The notes under the pieces are model-generated. The model was not told the origin of the DNA. It saw nothing but the letters and a program-made list of their open reading frames with translations, and made no database searches. DNA of 64,000 bases from Oleiharenicola lentus (GTDB lineage: Bacteria; Verrucomicrobiota; Verrucomicrobiia; Opitutales; Opitutaceae): the NCBI RefSeq assembly GCF_004118375.1, contig NZ_SDHX01000002.1, forward strand, positions 485,001 to 549,000, written 5' to 3'. Positions 34,418 to 42,580 of this stretch are shown here, piece after piece. Position 1 is the first letter of the stretch. The number at the start of each line of letters is the position of its first letter. Made by a program: the position numbers and the translations under genes.

Positions 34418-35296
34418 ATGAACCGCAAAGGCATCATCCTCGCCGGTGGCTCCGGCACGCGTCTCTACCCGCTGACCATCGCGGTCTCCAAGCAGCTCAT
34501 GCCGGTTTACGACAAGCCGATGATCTACTACCCGCTGTCGGTGCTGATGCTCGCCGGTATCCGCGAGATCCTGATCATTTCCACGCCGACCGACCTGCCA
34601 CTCTTCCGCAAGCTCCTTGGCGACGGCGCCAACCTCGGCGTGAAGTTCAGCTACGCCGAGCAACCGAGTCCCGACGGTCTCGCCCAGGCCTTCACCATCG
34701 CCGGCGACATCGGTTTCCTCACGGGCAACGAGCCCTCGGCTCTCGTGCTCGGCGACAACCTCTTCTACGGTTCCGAGTTCGTGAAATCCGTGAGCGACGC
34801 CGGCAAGCGCACCACCGGCTCCACGATCTTCGGCTACCATGTCGCCAACCCGACCGCCTACGGCGTCGTGGAGTTTGCGCCGGACGGCCGCGTGCTCTCC
34901 CTCGAGGAAAAGCCCGCCCAGCCCAAGTCGAACTACGCCGTCCCCGGCCTCTACTTCTACGACAAGGACGTCGTGCCGATGGCCCGCAGCCTGAAGCCCT
35001 CCAAGCGCGGCGAACTGGAGATCACCGACCTCAACCGTCTCTACCTCGAGAAGGGCAACCTGCACGTCGAGCTCTTCGGCCGCGGCACCGCCTGGCTCGA
35101 CACCGGCACGCACGACTCGCTCGTCGAAGCCGCCACCTTCGTGCATGTGCTGGAAAACCGCACCGGCCTGAAGATCGCCTGCATCGAAGAGATCGCCTAC
35201 AAGGCCGGCTGGATCGACCGCGCCGGCCTCGAGGCCAACATCAAGAAGCTCGGCAAGTCCTCCTACGGCGAATACCTCAAGCGCCTGCTGGCCTGA
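34418..35296 (+). CDS. rmlA: Glucose-1-phosphate thymidylyltransferase
   Basis: This 292-aa enzyme forms dTDP-glucose from dTTP and glucose-1-P, the entry to dTDP-deoxysugars. It has the pyrophosphorylase signature [14 protein letters not shown] at residues 7-20, [28 protein letters not shown] and [16 protein letters not shown] 34418 gives the standard N-terminus. It is the third gene of the sugar-nucleotide run and is followed by a glycosyltransferase gene 86 bases later. Confidence 0.96.
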   Translation: MNRKGIILAGGSGTRLYPLTIAVSKQLMPVYDKPMIYYPLSVLMLAGIREILIISTPTDLPLFRKLLGDGANLGVKFSYAEQPSPDGLAQAFTIAGDIGFLTGNEPSALVLGDNLFYGSEFVKSVSDAGKRTTGSTIFGYHVANPTAYGVVEFAPDGRVLSLEEKPAQPKSNYAVPGLYFYDKDVVPMARSLKPSKRGELEITDLNRLYLEKGNLHVELFGRGTAWLDTGTHDSLVEAATFVHVLENRTGLKIACIEEIAYKAGWIDRAGLEANIKKLGKSSYGEYLKRLLA

Positions 35297-35382
35297 GCCG
35301 CCTTACTTCGAGCAACGGCGCCATCGCCGTGGCTTTTCAGTTTTGGCTCCGCTTTCCGTGCCGGATGCGCACACTGCGCGCC

Positions 35383-36765
35383 ATGCGTCTGGTCGCCGTC
35401 TCCGTCGTCAAGAACGAGGCCGATATCATCGAGGCCTTCGTCCGCCATAGCCTGGCATGGACGGATCATCACCTGATTTTCGACCACGACAGCACAGACG
35501 GCACCCGGGAAATCCTGCAGGCCCTGCAAGCCGAGGGGCTACCCGTTTCCCTTTTTCGTGACGATCAGCCGGGGCATCTTCAGCAGGCCCGCAGCAACCA
35601 CCTCACGCGCCTCGCCGCACAGGCCCACGCCGCCGATTGGATCCTGCCGCTCGACGCCGATGAGTTCATCGACGGTCCCGGCCGTCCCGAGCTGGAAGCG
35701 ATCCTGAAAAAGACCGGCGCCGAGCAGACCGTCAGCCTGCCCCTGCTCGACTTTTGCGCCTCGGACCAGGATGCACCGACCGAGCTCAATCCCGCGCTGC
35801 GTCTGCGCTATTGCCGACACGCGCCATCGGTAACCCGGAAAATTTTCGTGCCCCGGGCGCTGGCCCTTGATCCGGCACTCTCCGCCGGCAAGGGCAGCCA
35901 CGCGCTCTACCGCGGAACCGAGGCGCTGCCGGCCCAGCCGTTGCCCGACGGCTGGCATCTCGCCCATCTTGCGCTGCGGTCTGCCCAGCAGCAAGTGCTG
36001 CGGGTCGTGCGGGCCGAATTGCAGCGCATGAGCCGCGGGCGCGCTGCGGCCGGCTTGGATGTCCACTACCGCCTCGGTTACCAACTGCTCGCGGAGGAGC
36101 CGGAACTCTTTCTTTCGACATCAATCACTCCGGCCTCGGCCCTGCGGGAACTCCCGCTGGCCTACCGCGGCGGGGCGCTCAAGCACACCGCCCCACAGGA
36201 CTGGTCCCGCGTGGCCCGGTCGCTGCTGCCCTATCTCGAACAGCTCGCCACGAGCCACGGCCGGCTCGCCGACGAAACGGGCTTCGACATCTCGCCTCCC
36301 GCTCCGGCCGACCTGATCATCCGCGAGATTCCTGCCGCAAGCGCTTCGTCGCGCCCAGCCGGCTCGCCCGTCCCGGCATTCTCCGGATTCACGGCGCTCT
36401 CCGGCTGGGGACCCGCCGAAGGCCCGGTGCCCGAGGCCTTCCTGCCGCAATTTCACTGGAGTTACGCGCCGGCCACCGTGTTGGCTATCGAAACACCAGT
36501 GGCCGGCACCGGACAACTCTCCGCCGACCTGCTGACCTACAGCGACCACCAGACCGTCAGCATCGAACTGAACGGCGTGAGCCTCAGCCAATTCGCTTTC
36601 CCGCGCACCAACCAGCGGGAGCGTGTCTCCGCCGCTCTGCCGCTGCGCGTCGGACGCAATGAGCTTCGCTTGAGCTACAGCCAGCACCTCGCCTCCCCGC
36701 ACGATCCCCGCGCGCTGGCGGCGATTTTCCTGAGCCTGCGCGTGACCCCGCCCAATCACCCGTGA
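35383..36765 (+). CDS. Family 2/92-type glycosyltransferase with C-terminal beta module
   Basis: In this 460-aa protein, residues 1-260 form a GT domain of the Glyco_tranf_2_4 type. It starts MRLVAVSVVKNEADIIEAFV, followed by FDHDSTDGTREILQ and the metal site ILPLDADEFIDG. Residues 340-460 are a beta-rich module beginning SGWGPAEGP and ending HDPRALAAIFLSLRV. A similar layout ends the membrane protein at 38820. The stop overlaps the GTG start of the next GT gene by 4 bases. The acceptor and sugar are unknown. Confidence 0.8.
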   Translation: MRLVAVSVVKNEADIIEAFVRHSLAWTDHHLIFDHDSTDGTREILQALQAEGLPVSLFRDDQPGHLQQARSNHLTRLAAQAHAADWILPLDADEFIDGPGRPELEAILKKTGAEQTVSLPLLDFCASDQDAPTELNPALRLRYCRHAPSVTRKIFVPRALALDPALSAGKGSHALYRGTEALPAQPLPDGWHLAHLALRSAQQQVLRVVRAELQRMSRGRAAAGLDVHYRLGYQLLAEEPELFLSTSITPASALRELPLAYRGGALKHTAPQDWSRVARSLLPYLEQLATSHGRLADETGFDISPPAPADLIIREIPAASASSRPAGSPVPAFSGFTALSGWGPAEGPVPEAFLPQFHWSYAPATVLAIETPVAGTGQLSADLLTYSDHQTVSIELNGVSLSQFAFPRTNQRERVSAALPLRVGRNELRLSYSQHLASPHDPRALAAIFLSLRVTPPNHP

Positions 36766-37781
36766 AGGTCTCGTTCATCATCCCGCTCTACAACGGCCTG
36801 CCCCTCACGCAGGCAATGCTGGCCAGCCTGCGGGCGACTTTGCCGGCCGGCCTCCCCCATGAAATCATTCTGGTGGACGACGGCAGCACCGACGGCACGC
36901 GCGAATGGTTGGCTGGTCTTGACCAGCCAAGGGTGAGCCAGTCGAACCCCTCCTCTTCATCTGCCTGTCGCGTGCTGCTGAACGAGCGTAACCGCGGCTT
37001 CGCCGTCACCTGCAACCGCGGCGCCACATCCGCCACCGGCGAGTTCCTGTTTTTCCTGAACAACGACCTCGTGCTCCTTCCCGGCTGGCTCGAACCCATG
37101 CTCGCGGCCCTCGAGCGCCTCCCTCGCCCCGGACTGGTCGGCAACGTTCAGCTCCAGCATGCCACCGGCAACGTGGACCATGCCGGCATCGGTTTCGACC
37201 CGAAGGGCAAGCCCGTGCATCTCACGCACCGCGGCTGGTCCGCGTGGCGAAGGTGCGACGCCGTCACGGGCGCCTGCTTTGCGATTCGTCGCGCACTCTG
37301 GTCGCAACTCGGCGGCTTTGACGAGGGCTACATGAACGGCGGCGAGGACGTCGATCTCGCGTTTCGCGCCCAGGAAGCCGGCTGCACCAACGGCGTGGCC
37401 CTGCGCAGCGTCGTGCGCCACCACGTGAGCGCCTCGCTCGGCCGGAAGTTGCGCGACGAACAAAACACCCGCCGGCTTTTCCGACGCTGGCGCGTGCAGA
37501 TCGCGGACCGCATCACGCGGCACTGCGCCCGCGATTGCCTGCTCGCCTCCTGGGATGAACCCCGCGACTACCCCGATCCCACCCTCGCCCGCCATGCTGC
37601 CCTGCACTGGCTCGGTGTGCTGCCGCAAGCCACACACCGGCTGAAACAGGCCTCGCTGGCACGGCTGGATTACGAGGAGCAACGCTGGGCCCATCTCCTC
37701 GACGGCGCGCCCCTGAGGCCGGAACGCGAAGTCAGCTGGCAGTTTTATCCGCCCAAACCCGAGCGCAAGGCGGTCATTTGA
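36762..37781 (+). CDS. Family 2 glycosyltransferase
   Basis: This 339-aa GT-A enzyme begins at a GTG overlapping the previous stop (GTGA). It has VSFIIPLYNGLPLTQAML, ILVDDGSTDGTREWL, FFLNNDLVLLPGW (the DxD-like metal site) and the family C-terminal GGFDEGYMNGGEDVDLAFR. These are typical of rhamnosyl- or GlcNAc-type transferases that build surface polymers. It is convergent with the polyprenyl-phosphate GT, with which it overlaps by 8 bases. Confidence 0.88.
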   Translation: MKVSFIIPLYNGLPLTQAMLASLRATLPAGLPHEIILVDDGSTDGTREWLAGLDQPRVSQSNPSSSSACRVLLNERNRGFAVTCNRGATSATGEFLFFLNNDLVLLPGWLEPMLAALERLPRPGLVGNVQLQHATGNVDHAGIGFDPKGKPVHLTHRGWSAWRRCDAVTGACFAIRRALWSQLGGFDEGYMNGGEDVDLAFRAQEAGCTNGVALRSVVRHHVSASLGRKLRDEQNTRRLFRRWRVQIADRITRHCARDCLLASWDEPRDYPDPTLARHAALHWLGVLPQATHRLKQASLARLDYEEQRWAHLLDGAPLRPEREVSWQFYPPKPERKAVI

Positions 37782-38712
37782 CGCCGCCGCTCTCCACAGA
37801 ACGCACCACCGACTGCGGGCGGTTGTTCACGGTGAGAAACATCCGGCCGAGGTATTCGCCGATCAGTCCGAGCATCACCAGCTGCGCACCGGAGAATACC
37901 AGGAGCGCACCCATCAGCGTGCCCCAGCCGTAATCGGGCCCCTTGCCGGTCAGCCGGAGATAGAACACCACCGCGAGTCCAAACAGACCCGCCGCGGCCA
38001 TGATCAGCCCCAGCAGCGTCGCGAGTCGCAGCGGCATGATCGAGAAATTCACGAAGGTGCTGACCCAGAGCCGCAGCAGTCGCCGCAGGTTGTAGCCGCT
38101 TTGCCCCGCGGCGCGCTCAGCGTGGCGCACTTCGACCGCGCCGATGTCCTGCGTGACCTGCAGGATCAGGCCATCGACATACGGGAAAGGTCCCTGATGC
38201 TCGGCTACCTTGCCCGCCACAAACCCGCTCACGCAGCGGAAGCTCGAGAGATAAAAACCACGCGGCTTGTCGAGCAGCCAGTCGGTGAGCCGGTTGGTGA
38301 GCCAGCTCCCGAAGTTGCGCCAGAGGGAGTGCCGCTTGTCGGCATAGTGGCCGTAAACCACGTCGAGTTTGTTCGCCTTTGCATGCTGCCAGAGGCGCAG
38401 CGCCTCGGCTGGCGGATTCTGGCCGTCGTCGTCGAGGTTGACGACAAACTCACCGCGGGCGTGCCGGTAGCCGGTGAGCACGGCGTTGTGTTCGCCGAAG
38501 TTGCGCGCATGGCTGACGAAGATGATCGGGATGCGCGCCGTCGCGAGGAGTTCGCGGCACACCGCGGCGGTGCGGTCACGGCTGCCGTCGTTCACCAGGA
38601 TCAGCTCGTGCCCGCCATCCACGGACAAGGCCTCGATGTCGCGCACTACGGATGTGATGGTGTCGGCGCTGTGATAAAGCGGCACGACGAAGCTGAGGGC
38701 CGGACGGCTCAT
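37774..38712 (-). CDS. Polyprenyl-phosphate glycosyltransferase (ArnC/GtrB-type)
   Basis: This 312-aa enzyme has an N-terminal GT2 domain (LSFVVPLYHSADTITSVV, ILVNDGSRDRTA, VVNLDDDGQNPPAEA). Two C-terminal membrane helices follow (about 230-255 and 265-290, with LATLLGLIMAAAGLFGLAVV). This is the GtrB/ArnC layout, which charges undecaprenyl phosphate with a sugar for use by periplasmic GT-C enzymes. It is the only minus-strand gene in this part of the locus and is divergent from the large membrane protein at 38820, a possible user of its product. Confidence 0.88.
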   Translation of the reverse strand: MSRPALSFVVPLYHSADTITSVVRDIEALSVDGGHELILVNDGSRDRTAAVCRELLATARIPIIFVSHARNFGEHNAVLTGYRHARGEFVVNLDDDGQNPPAEALRLWQHAKANKLDVVYGHYADKRHSLWRNFGSWLTNRLTDWLLDKPRGFYLSSFRCVSGFVAGKVAEHQGPFPYVDGLILQVTQDIGAVEVRHAERAAGQSGYNLRRLLRLWVSTFVNFSIMPLRLATLLGLIMAAAGLFGLAVVFYLRLTGKGPDYGWGTLMGALLVFSGAQLVMLGLIGEYLGRMFLTVNNRPQSVVRSVESGGVK

Positions 38713-38819
38713 GTGGGGATGTCGGTGCGAACATTACGATTTCACGCCCGGCGTCAGCAAGGAAGTGGCCGTATTGGGATTGGCGAATCCGGACAATTCG
38801 ACCATGAAACCAGCGCAGC

Positions 38820-40955
38820 ATGTCCGCCCCTTCCCCCGCCCGGCCAATTCTTTGGATCCAGACCGTGCTGGTCGCCATGGTGGCGATGCTCGTGGCCGCC
38901 GGGTTGTTCGGGCGTTGGTCGCTCGAGGCCTGGAACCAACCGCACTGGCTGGAGGGCGACCCGCTCGAAGTGTATGCGCGCGTGAAACTCGCCGGCGAAC
39001 AACCGGCCGCCACCCTGCTCGGGCTCGGCTCGGTTGAGGCGTTGGGCGCCCCCGGCAGGGCCGATTGGACCGGTTATCCCGTGCCTGATCGAATCGTGTT
39101 CGTGCTGACCGGCACCTTGGCCGCCCTGACGGGCCTGATGGCCGCCGTGCAGCTGATGAGCGCCGCGATCTTCGGACTCAATGCCGCATCCTTCTTTCTG
39201 TGCGCCCGCTGGCTGCGGTGGCGGTGGGAATGGGCCGCGGGCCTCGCGCTCGTCTTCGCGTTCTGCACCTACAATCTGCGCTGGGGGGTGACGCTGAGTT
39301 TCTCGCAAACCTTTACGCTGCCTCCGCTCTTTCTGCTTTGTGCCCGGTGCTGCCATCGGGGTATCGCACTGGGATGGGCATCGAGGCTGCTCGCCCTCGG
39401 GCTGGCCCTGTGGCTCGCCCAAGGGCAGCCCTACCTCGCTTACTTTGCAGGCGTCGTCTCCGGCGGCGCTCTGGTGCTCGGCCTGAGCCGCAGGATTCCG
39501 CGTCAGCGGCTGACTCCCTTGTTTTGGTTTCTCGGCGCCCTGCTCACCGGATTCCTGGCCTGCAACGCACGGACCATCATCCACCGTTTCGACGCGGCGG
39601 AAACCGCCCCGCTGGTCCGCAGCACGAGTGATCTAAAAACCTACGCCCTGCGCCCCCTCGAGTGGCTCGTGCCACCGGCGGATCACCGCCTGCCGGCGCT
39701 CGGCAGGATCGGACGTGCCTACTTCGACCACCGGGAGGGACACGGGGAGTTCTTCTACAATTATCTGGGCGTCGTGGGAGCGGTTGCCCTGGCGTGGCTG
39801 CTCGGGCACACGGTCCGACGAATGCTCCGACGCCCGCGACGCATCCCCGACGCGGTGCTTGGGTTGTTGTGGATCACCGCTTTTGGCCTGGCGGGCGGAC
39901 TCAACACGTGGCTGGGGGGTGCCGGGCTGGACATTTTCCGCGCGGCCACGCGCATCGGTATTTACGCGCAGGTTTGGGTGCTTCTCTTCTTGGGCGGCAG
40001 CCTTGGGCGGCTTTTGCAGCACCGGATTGCATCACACGCCCTCGCGCTGCTGCTGGCGGGTCTCGCCATCTGGGACCAAACGCCGCCCCTGGCCGATCCC
40101 TCCACCCGACAGGCCAACCATGCCCGCTGGCAGGAATACGCCACGTTCACCGCCAATCTTGAGCGCGCGCTCCCGGCCGGGGCGATGGTCTTCCAACTGC
40201 CGGTGACGGCGTTCCCCGAGTCCGCGCGCATAGGGACCATGCCCGACTACGAACACCTGCTGCCCTATCTGACCTCGCGCTCGCTGCGCTATTCCTACGG
40301 GCATCTCGCCGACGCGCCGGCGTTGCGCTGGTCCCGCCACGTCGGCCGTCTGCCAGGCCCGCAGCTGGTAGCCGCGCTCGAACAAGTCGGTTTTGCGGCG
40401 CTGTGGATCGACACCCGCGCCTACCCCGACCAGGCCACCGTCCTGCTGCAAGCACTGCGCGCGGGTGGTTACGTCGAAATTGCCCCAGCAACCCGACCGG
40501 CGCCCATTCGCGTGTTCCGCCTCAATCCCGCGCCCTCGCCCCGGGTGCCCGACCTTGCCGATCCGCGCTACCAGGAACCGTGGGATGACCCGGCCGCCCA
40601 GCCGTTGTTATTGGCGTTGGCTGGCTGGCATCCGCTTGAGCAAAACCAAACTGGCCGCTGGCGCTGGGCGGCCCGCGCAGCTACGCTGGGTCTCCTTACC
40701 GAACCGGCCGTGTCCCAAGCCACTCTCCGCTTCAAAATCGGCGGTCCGGCCACTTCGGTCGTCGTGGTGCGACGCGGAGAGCAGGAATTGCTGCGCACCG
40801 CGCCGGGGGACAAGATTCACCTCCTGCACCTGTCGCCCGACTCCGGCCTGACCCAGCTCACCTTCCAGCTGGAAGGCGCCACTTTCCGCCCCGGAGACCA
40901 TGATCCTCGCGAACTCGGATTCATGGTTGAAAATCTGTCCGTGTCTGTTCCCTAA
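38820..40955 (+). CDS. Large polytopic membrane protein, GT-C-like, with C-terminal beta module
   Basis: This 711-aa protein has about ten membrane segments within residues 10-430, starting IQTVLVAMVAMLVAAGLFG. An extracytoplasmic loop after the first helix carries LEGDPLEVYARV, a Glu/Asp pattern where GT-C glycosyltransferases keep a catalytic acidic pair. A soluble part (430-590) and a beta module (about 600-711, LAGWHPLE to HDPRELGFMVENLSV) follow. GT-C activity is inferred from topology and context; no family was recognised with certainty. Confidence 0.6.
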   Translation: MSAPSPARPILWIQTVLVAMVAMLVAAGLFGRWSLEAWNQPHWLEGDPLEVYARVKLAGEQPAATLLGLGSVEALGAPGRADWTGYPVPDRIVFVLTGTLAALTGLMAAVQLMSAAIFGLNAASFFLCARWLRWRWEWAAGLALVFAFCTYNLRWGVTLSFSQTFTLPPLFLLCARCCHRGIALGWASRLLALGLALWLAQGQPYLAYFAGVVSGGALVLGLSRRIPRQRLTPLFWFLGALLTGFLACNARTIIHRFDAAETAPLVRSTSDLKTYALRPLEWLVPPADHRLPALGRIGRAYFDHREGHGEFFYNYLGVVGAVALAWLLGHTVRRMLRRPRRIPDAVLGLLWITAFGLAGGLNTWLGGAGLDIFRAATRIGIYAQVWVLLFLGGSLGRLLQHRIASHALALLLAGLAIWDQTPPLADPSTRQANHARWQEYATFTANLERALPAGAMVFQLPVTAFPESARIGTMPDYEHLLPYLTSRSLRYSYGHLADAPALRWSRHVGRLPGPQLVAALEQVGFAALWIDTRAYPDQATVLLQALRAGGYVEIAPATRPAPIRVFRLNPAPSPRVPDLADPRYQEPWDDPAAQPLLLALAGWHPLEQNQTGRWRWAARAATLGLLTEPAVSQATLRFKIGGPATSVVVVRRGEQELLRTAPGDKIHLLHLSPDSGLTQLTFQLEGATFRPGDHDPRELGFMVENLSVSVP

Positions 40956-40969
40956 ATGCCCTGATTGGC

Positions 40970-42571
40970 ATGTCATTCCGCCTCCGTTCCAAGTTCACCG
41001 GTCTCTTTCACGACGAAGTTGTGACGGACTCGTTCTGGATTCGTGAGGAAGGCCGCCTGTCGCTGCCCTCGCTCACTGGCGTGGCGAAGCTGACCATCGT
41101 GGGCGAGGTGCTCCCCGCCACCGGCGAACCGGCTTCGCGCGGCGATCTCGGCCTGTGGGTGAAGCTCGATGGCTCGCTGATGGCAGCGCACCCGACGCTG
41201 CCCGAGGGGCCCTTTCGCCTGACCATCCCTCTCGGATCCAAACCGCCCGCGCCCGGCCATGACCTCGCGCTGACCCTGCGCGGCGTCGGCTTCGGCAATT
41301 TCCTTGCCTGGCTCGGACGGCTGACCGGCTTGGGCTTCCTGCAAGCCTGGCGCAGTCAGCCACGCAACCGCCGTCTGCGCATCCAGCGGGTCGAGGCCGA
41401 CAGCGAGATCCTGTTCGACTTCTCCAACCGCACCGCGCCGTGGAACGCCGCCTTCGTGCGCCGGTTCCTCCGCCTCGGCCTGAACATCGCGGGCTTTTTC
41501 AAGGCCGACCTCGGCGTCGGCGAGTCCGTCCGCTGCATGGCCCGCGCGGCCGACGCCGCGGGCCTGCCCGCGGCCTTCATCAATCTTAAGCTGAACTGCA
41601 TCAACCCGCAGACCGACACGACCTTCGCGTCGCGACTGCAGGACGACAATCCGCACCCGGTGAACGTGTTTCACCTCGATGCGCCCGTCTCCCGGGACAT
41701 CGACCACTACCACGGCCCGGCCTTCCGGCGCGGACGCTACAACATCGCCTACTGGGCGTGGGAGCTGCCCGAGTTTCCCGAAGCCTGGGTGCATCACGCG
41801 AATTACTTCGACGAGATCTGGACACCCTCGCGCTTCACCACCGAGGCCATCGCGCAGAAGGTGCCGTTGCCGGTGCTCACCATGCCGCACGCCATCGGCT
41901 TCACCCGGCCACAGGGCGACTTCCGCACCAAATATGGCCTGCCGGCCGACAAGTTCCTTTTTCTCTTCCTCTACGATCTGAACTCCTACTCGGAGCGCAA
42001 GAATCCCGCCGCGGTCATCGAGGCCTTCCGTCGCTCCGGCCTGGCCGGGCGCGGCGCCGCGCTCGTGATCAAGGTCCACAACGTTCCGCGCAATCCCGAT
42101 GACTTCACACGCCTCCGCGAGGCCGTGGCCTCGTTGCCGGGCACCACGCTCATCACGCAAACGCTGTCCCGCACCGAGATCTACGAGCTGGAATCCGCCT
42201 GTGACTGTTTCGTCTCGCTGCACCGCGCGGAAGGCTTCGGGCTGGCCGTGGCGGAGTGCATGTATCTGGGCAAACCGGTGCTTTCGACCGATTGGTCCGG
42301 CACCACGGACTTCGTCCGGGCGGAACGCGCCTGTCCCGTGCGCGCCTCCCTCGTCACGCTGGAGCGCAATCATGGGCCCTACACCAAGGGCCAGGTCTGG
42401 GCCGAGCCCGACGTGGATCACGCGGCGTGGTGGATGCAGCAGCTGCACGGTGAGCCGGCCCTCGCCCGCCGTTTGGGCGAGGCGGCGCGGGTCGCCATCG
42501 AAACGGAACTTTCCCCCGCCGCCGTCGGCGCGCGTTACCGGCGTCGTCTCGAAGCCGTGGCCGGCTGGTAA
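40970..42571 (+). CDS. Family 4 glycosyltransferase with N-terminal beta domain
   Basis: In this 533-aa protein, residues 1-150 look like a beta sandwich, with strands such as AKLTIVGEVLPATG and FRLTIPLGSKPPAPG. Residues 165-530 are a GT-B enzyme with GVGESVRCMARAADAAGLPA, FDEIWTPSRFTTEAI, FLFDLNS-type FLYDLNSYSERKNP, and the donor-site ESACDCFVSLHRAEGFGLAV, followed by ECMYLGKPVLSTDWSGTTDF. The E-x7-E pattern of GT4 is present. It starts 14 bases after the membrane protein and is followed by a second membrane protein 9 bases later. Confidence 0.85.
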   Translation: MSFRLRSKFTGLFHDEVVTDSFWIREEGRLSLPSLTGVAKLTIVGEVLPATGEPASRGDLGLWVKLDGSLMAAHPTLPEGPFRLTIPLGSKPPAPGHDLALTLRGVGFGNFLAWLGRLTGLGFLQAWRSQPRNRRLRIQRVEADSEILFDFSNRTAPWNAAFVRRFLRLGLNIAGFFKADLGVGESVRCMARAADAAGLPAAFINLKLNCINPQTDTTFASRLQDDNPHPVNVFHLDAPVSRDIDHYHGPAFRRGRYNIAYWAWELPEFPEAWVHHANYFDEIWTPSRFTTEAIAQKVPLPVLTMPHAIGFTRPQGDFRTKYGLPADKFLFLFLYDLNSYSERKNPAAVIEAFRRSGLAGRGAALVIKVHNVPRNPDDFTRLREAVASLPGTTLITQTLSRTEIYELESACDCFVSLHRAEGFGLAVAECMYLGKPVLSTDWSGTTDFVRAERACPVRASLVTLERNHGPYTKGQVWAEPDVDHAAWWMQQLHGEPALARRLGEAARVAIETELSPAAVGARYRRRLEAVAGW

Positions 42572-42580
42572 CCCCGCGCG

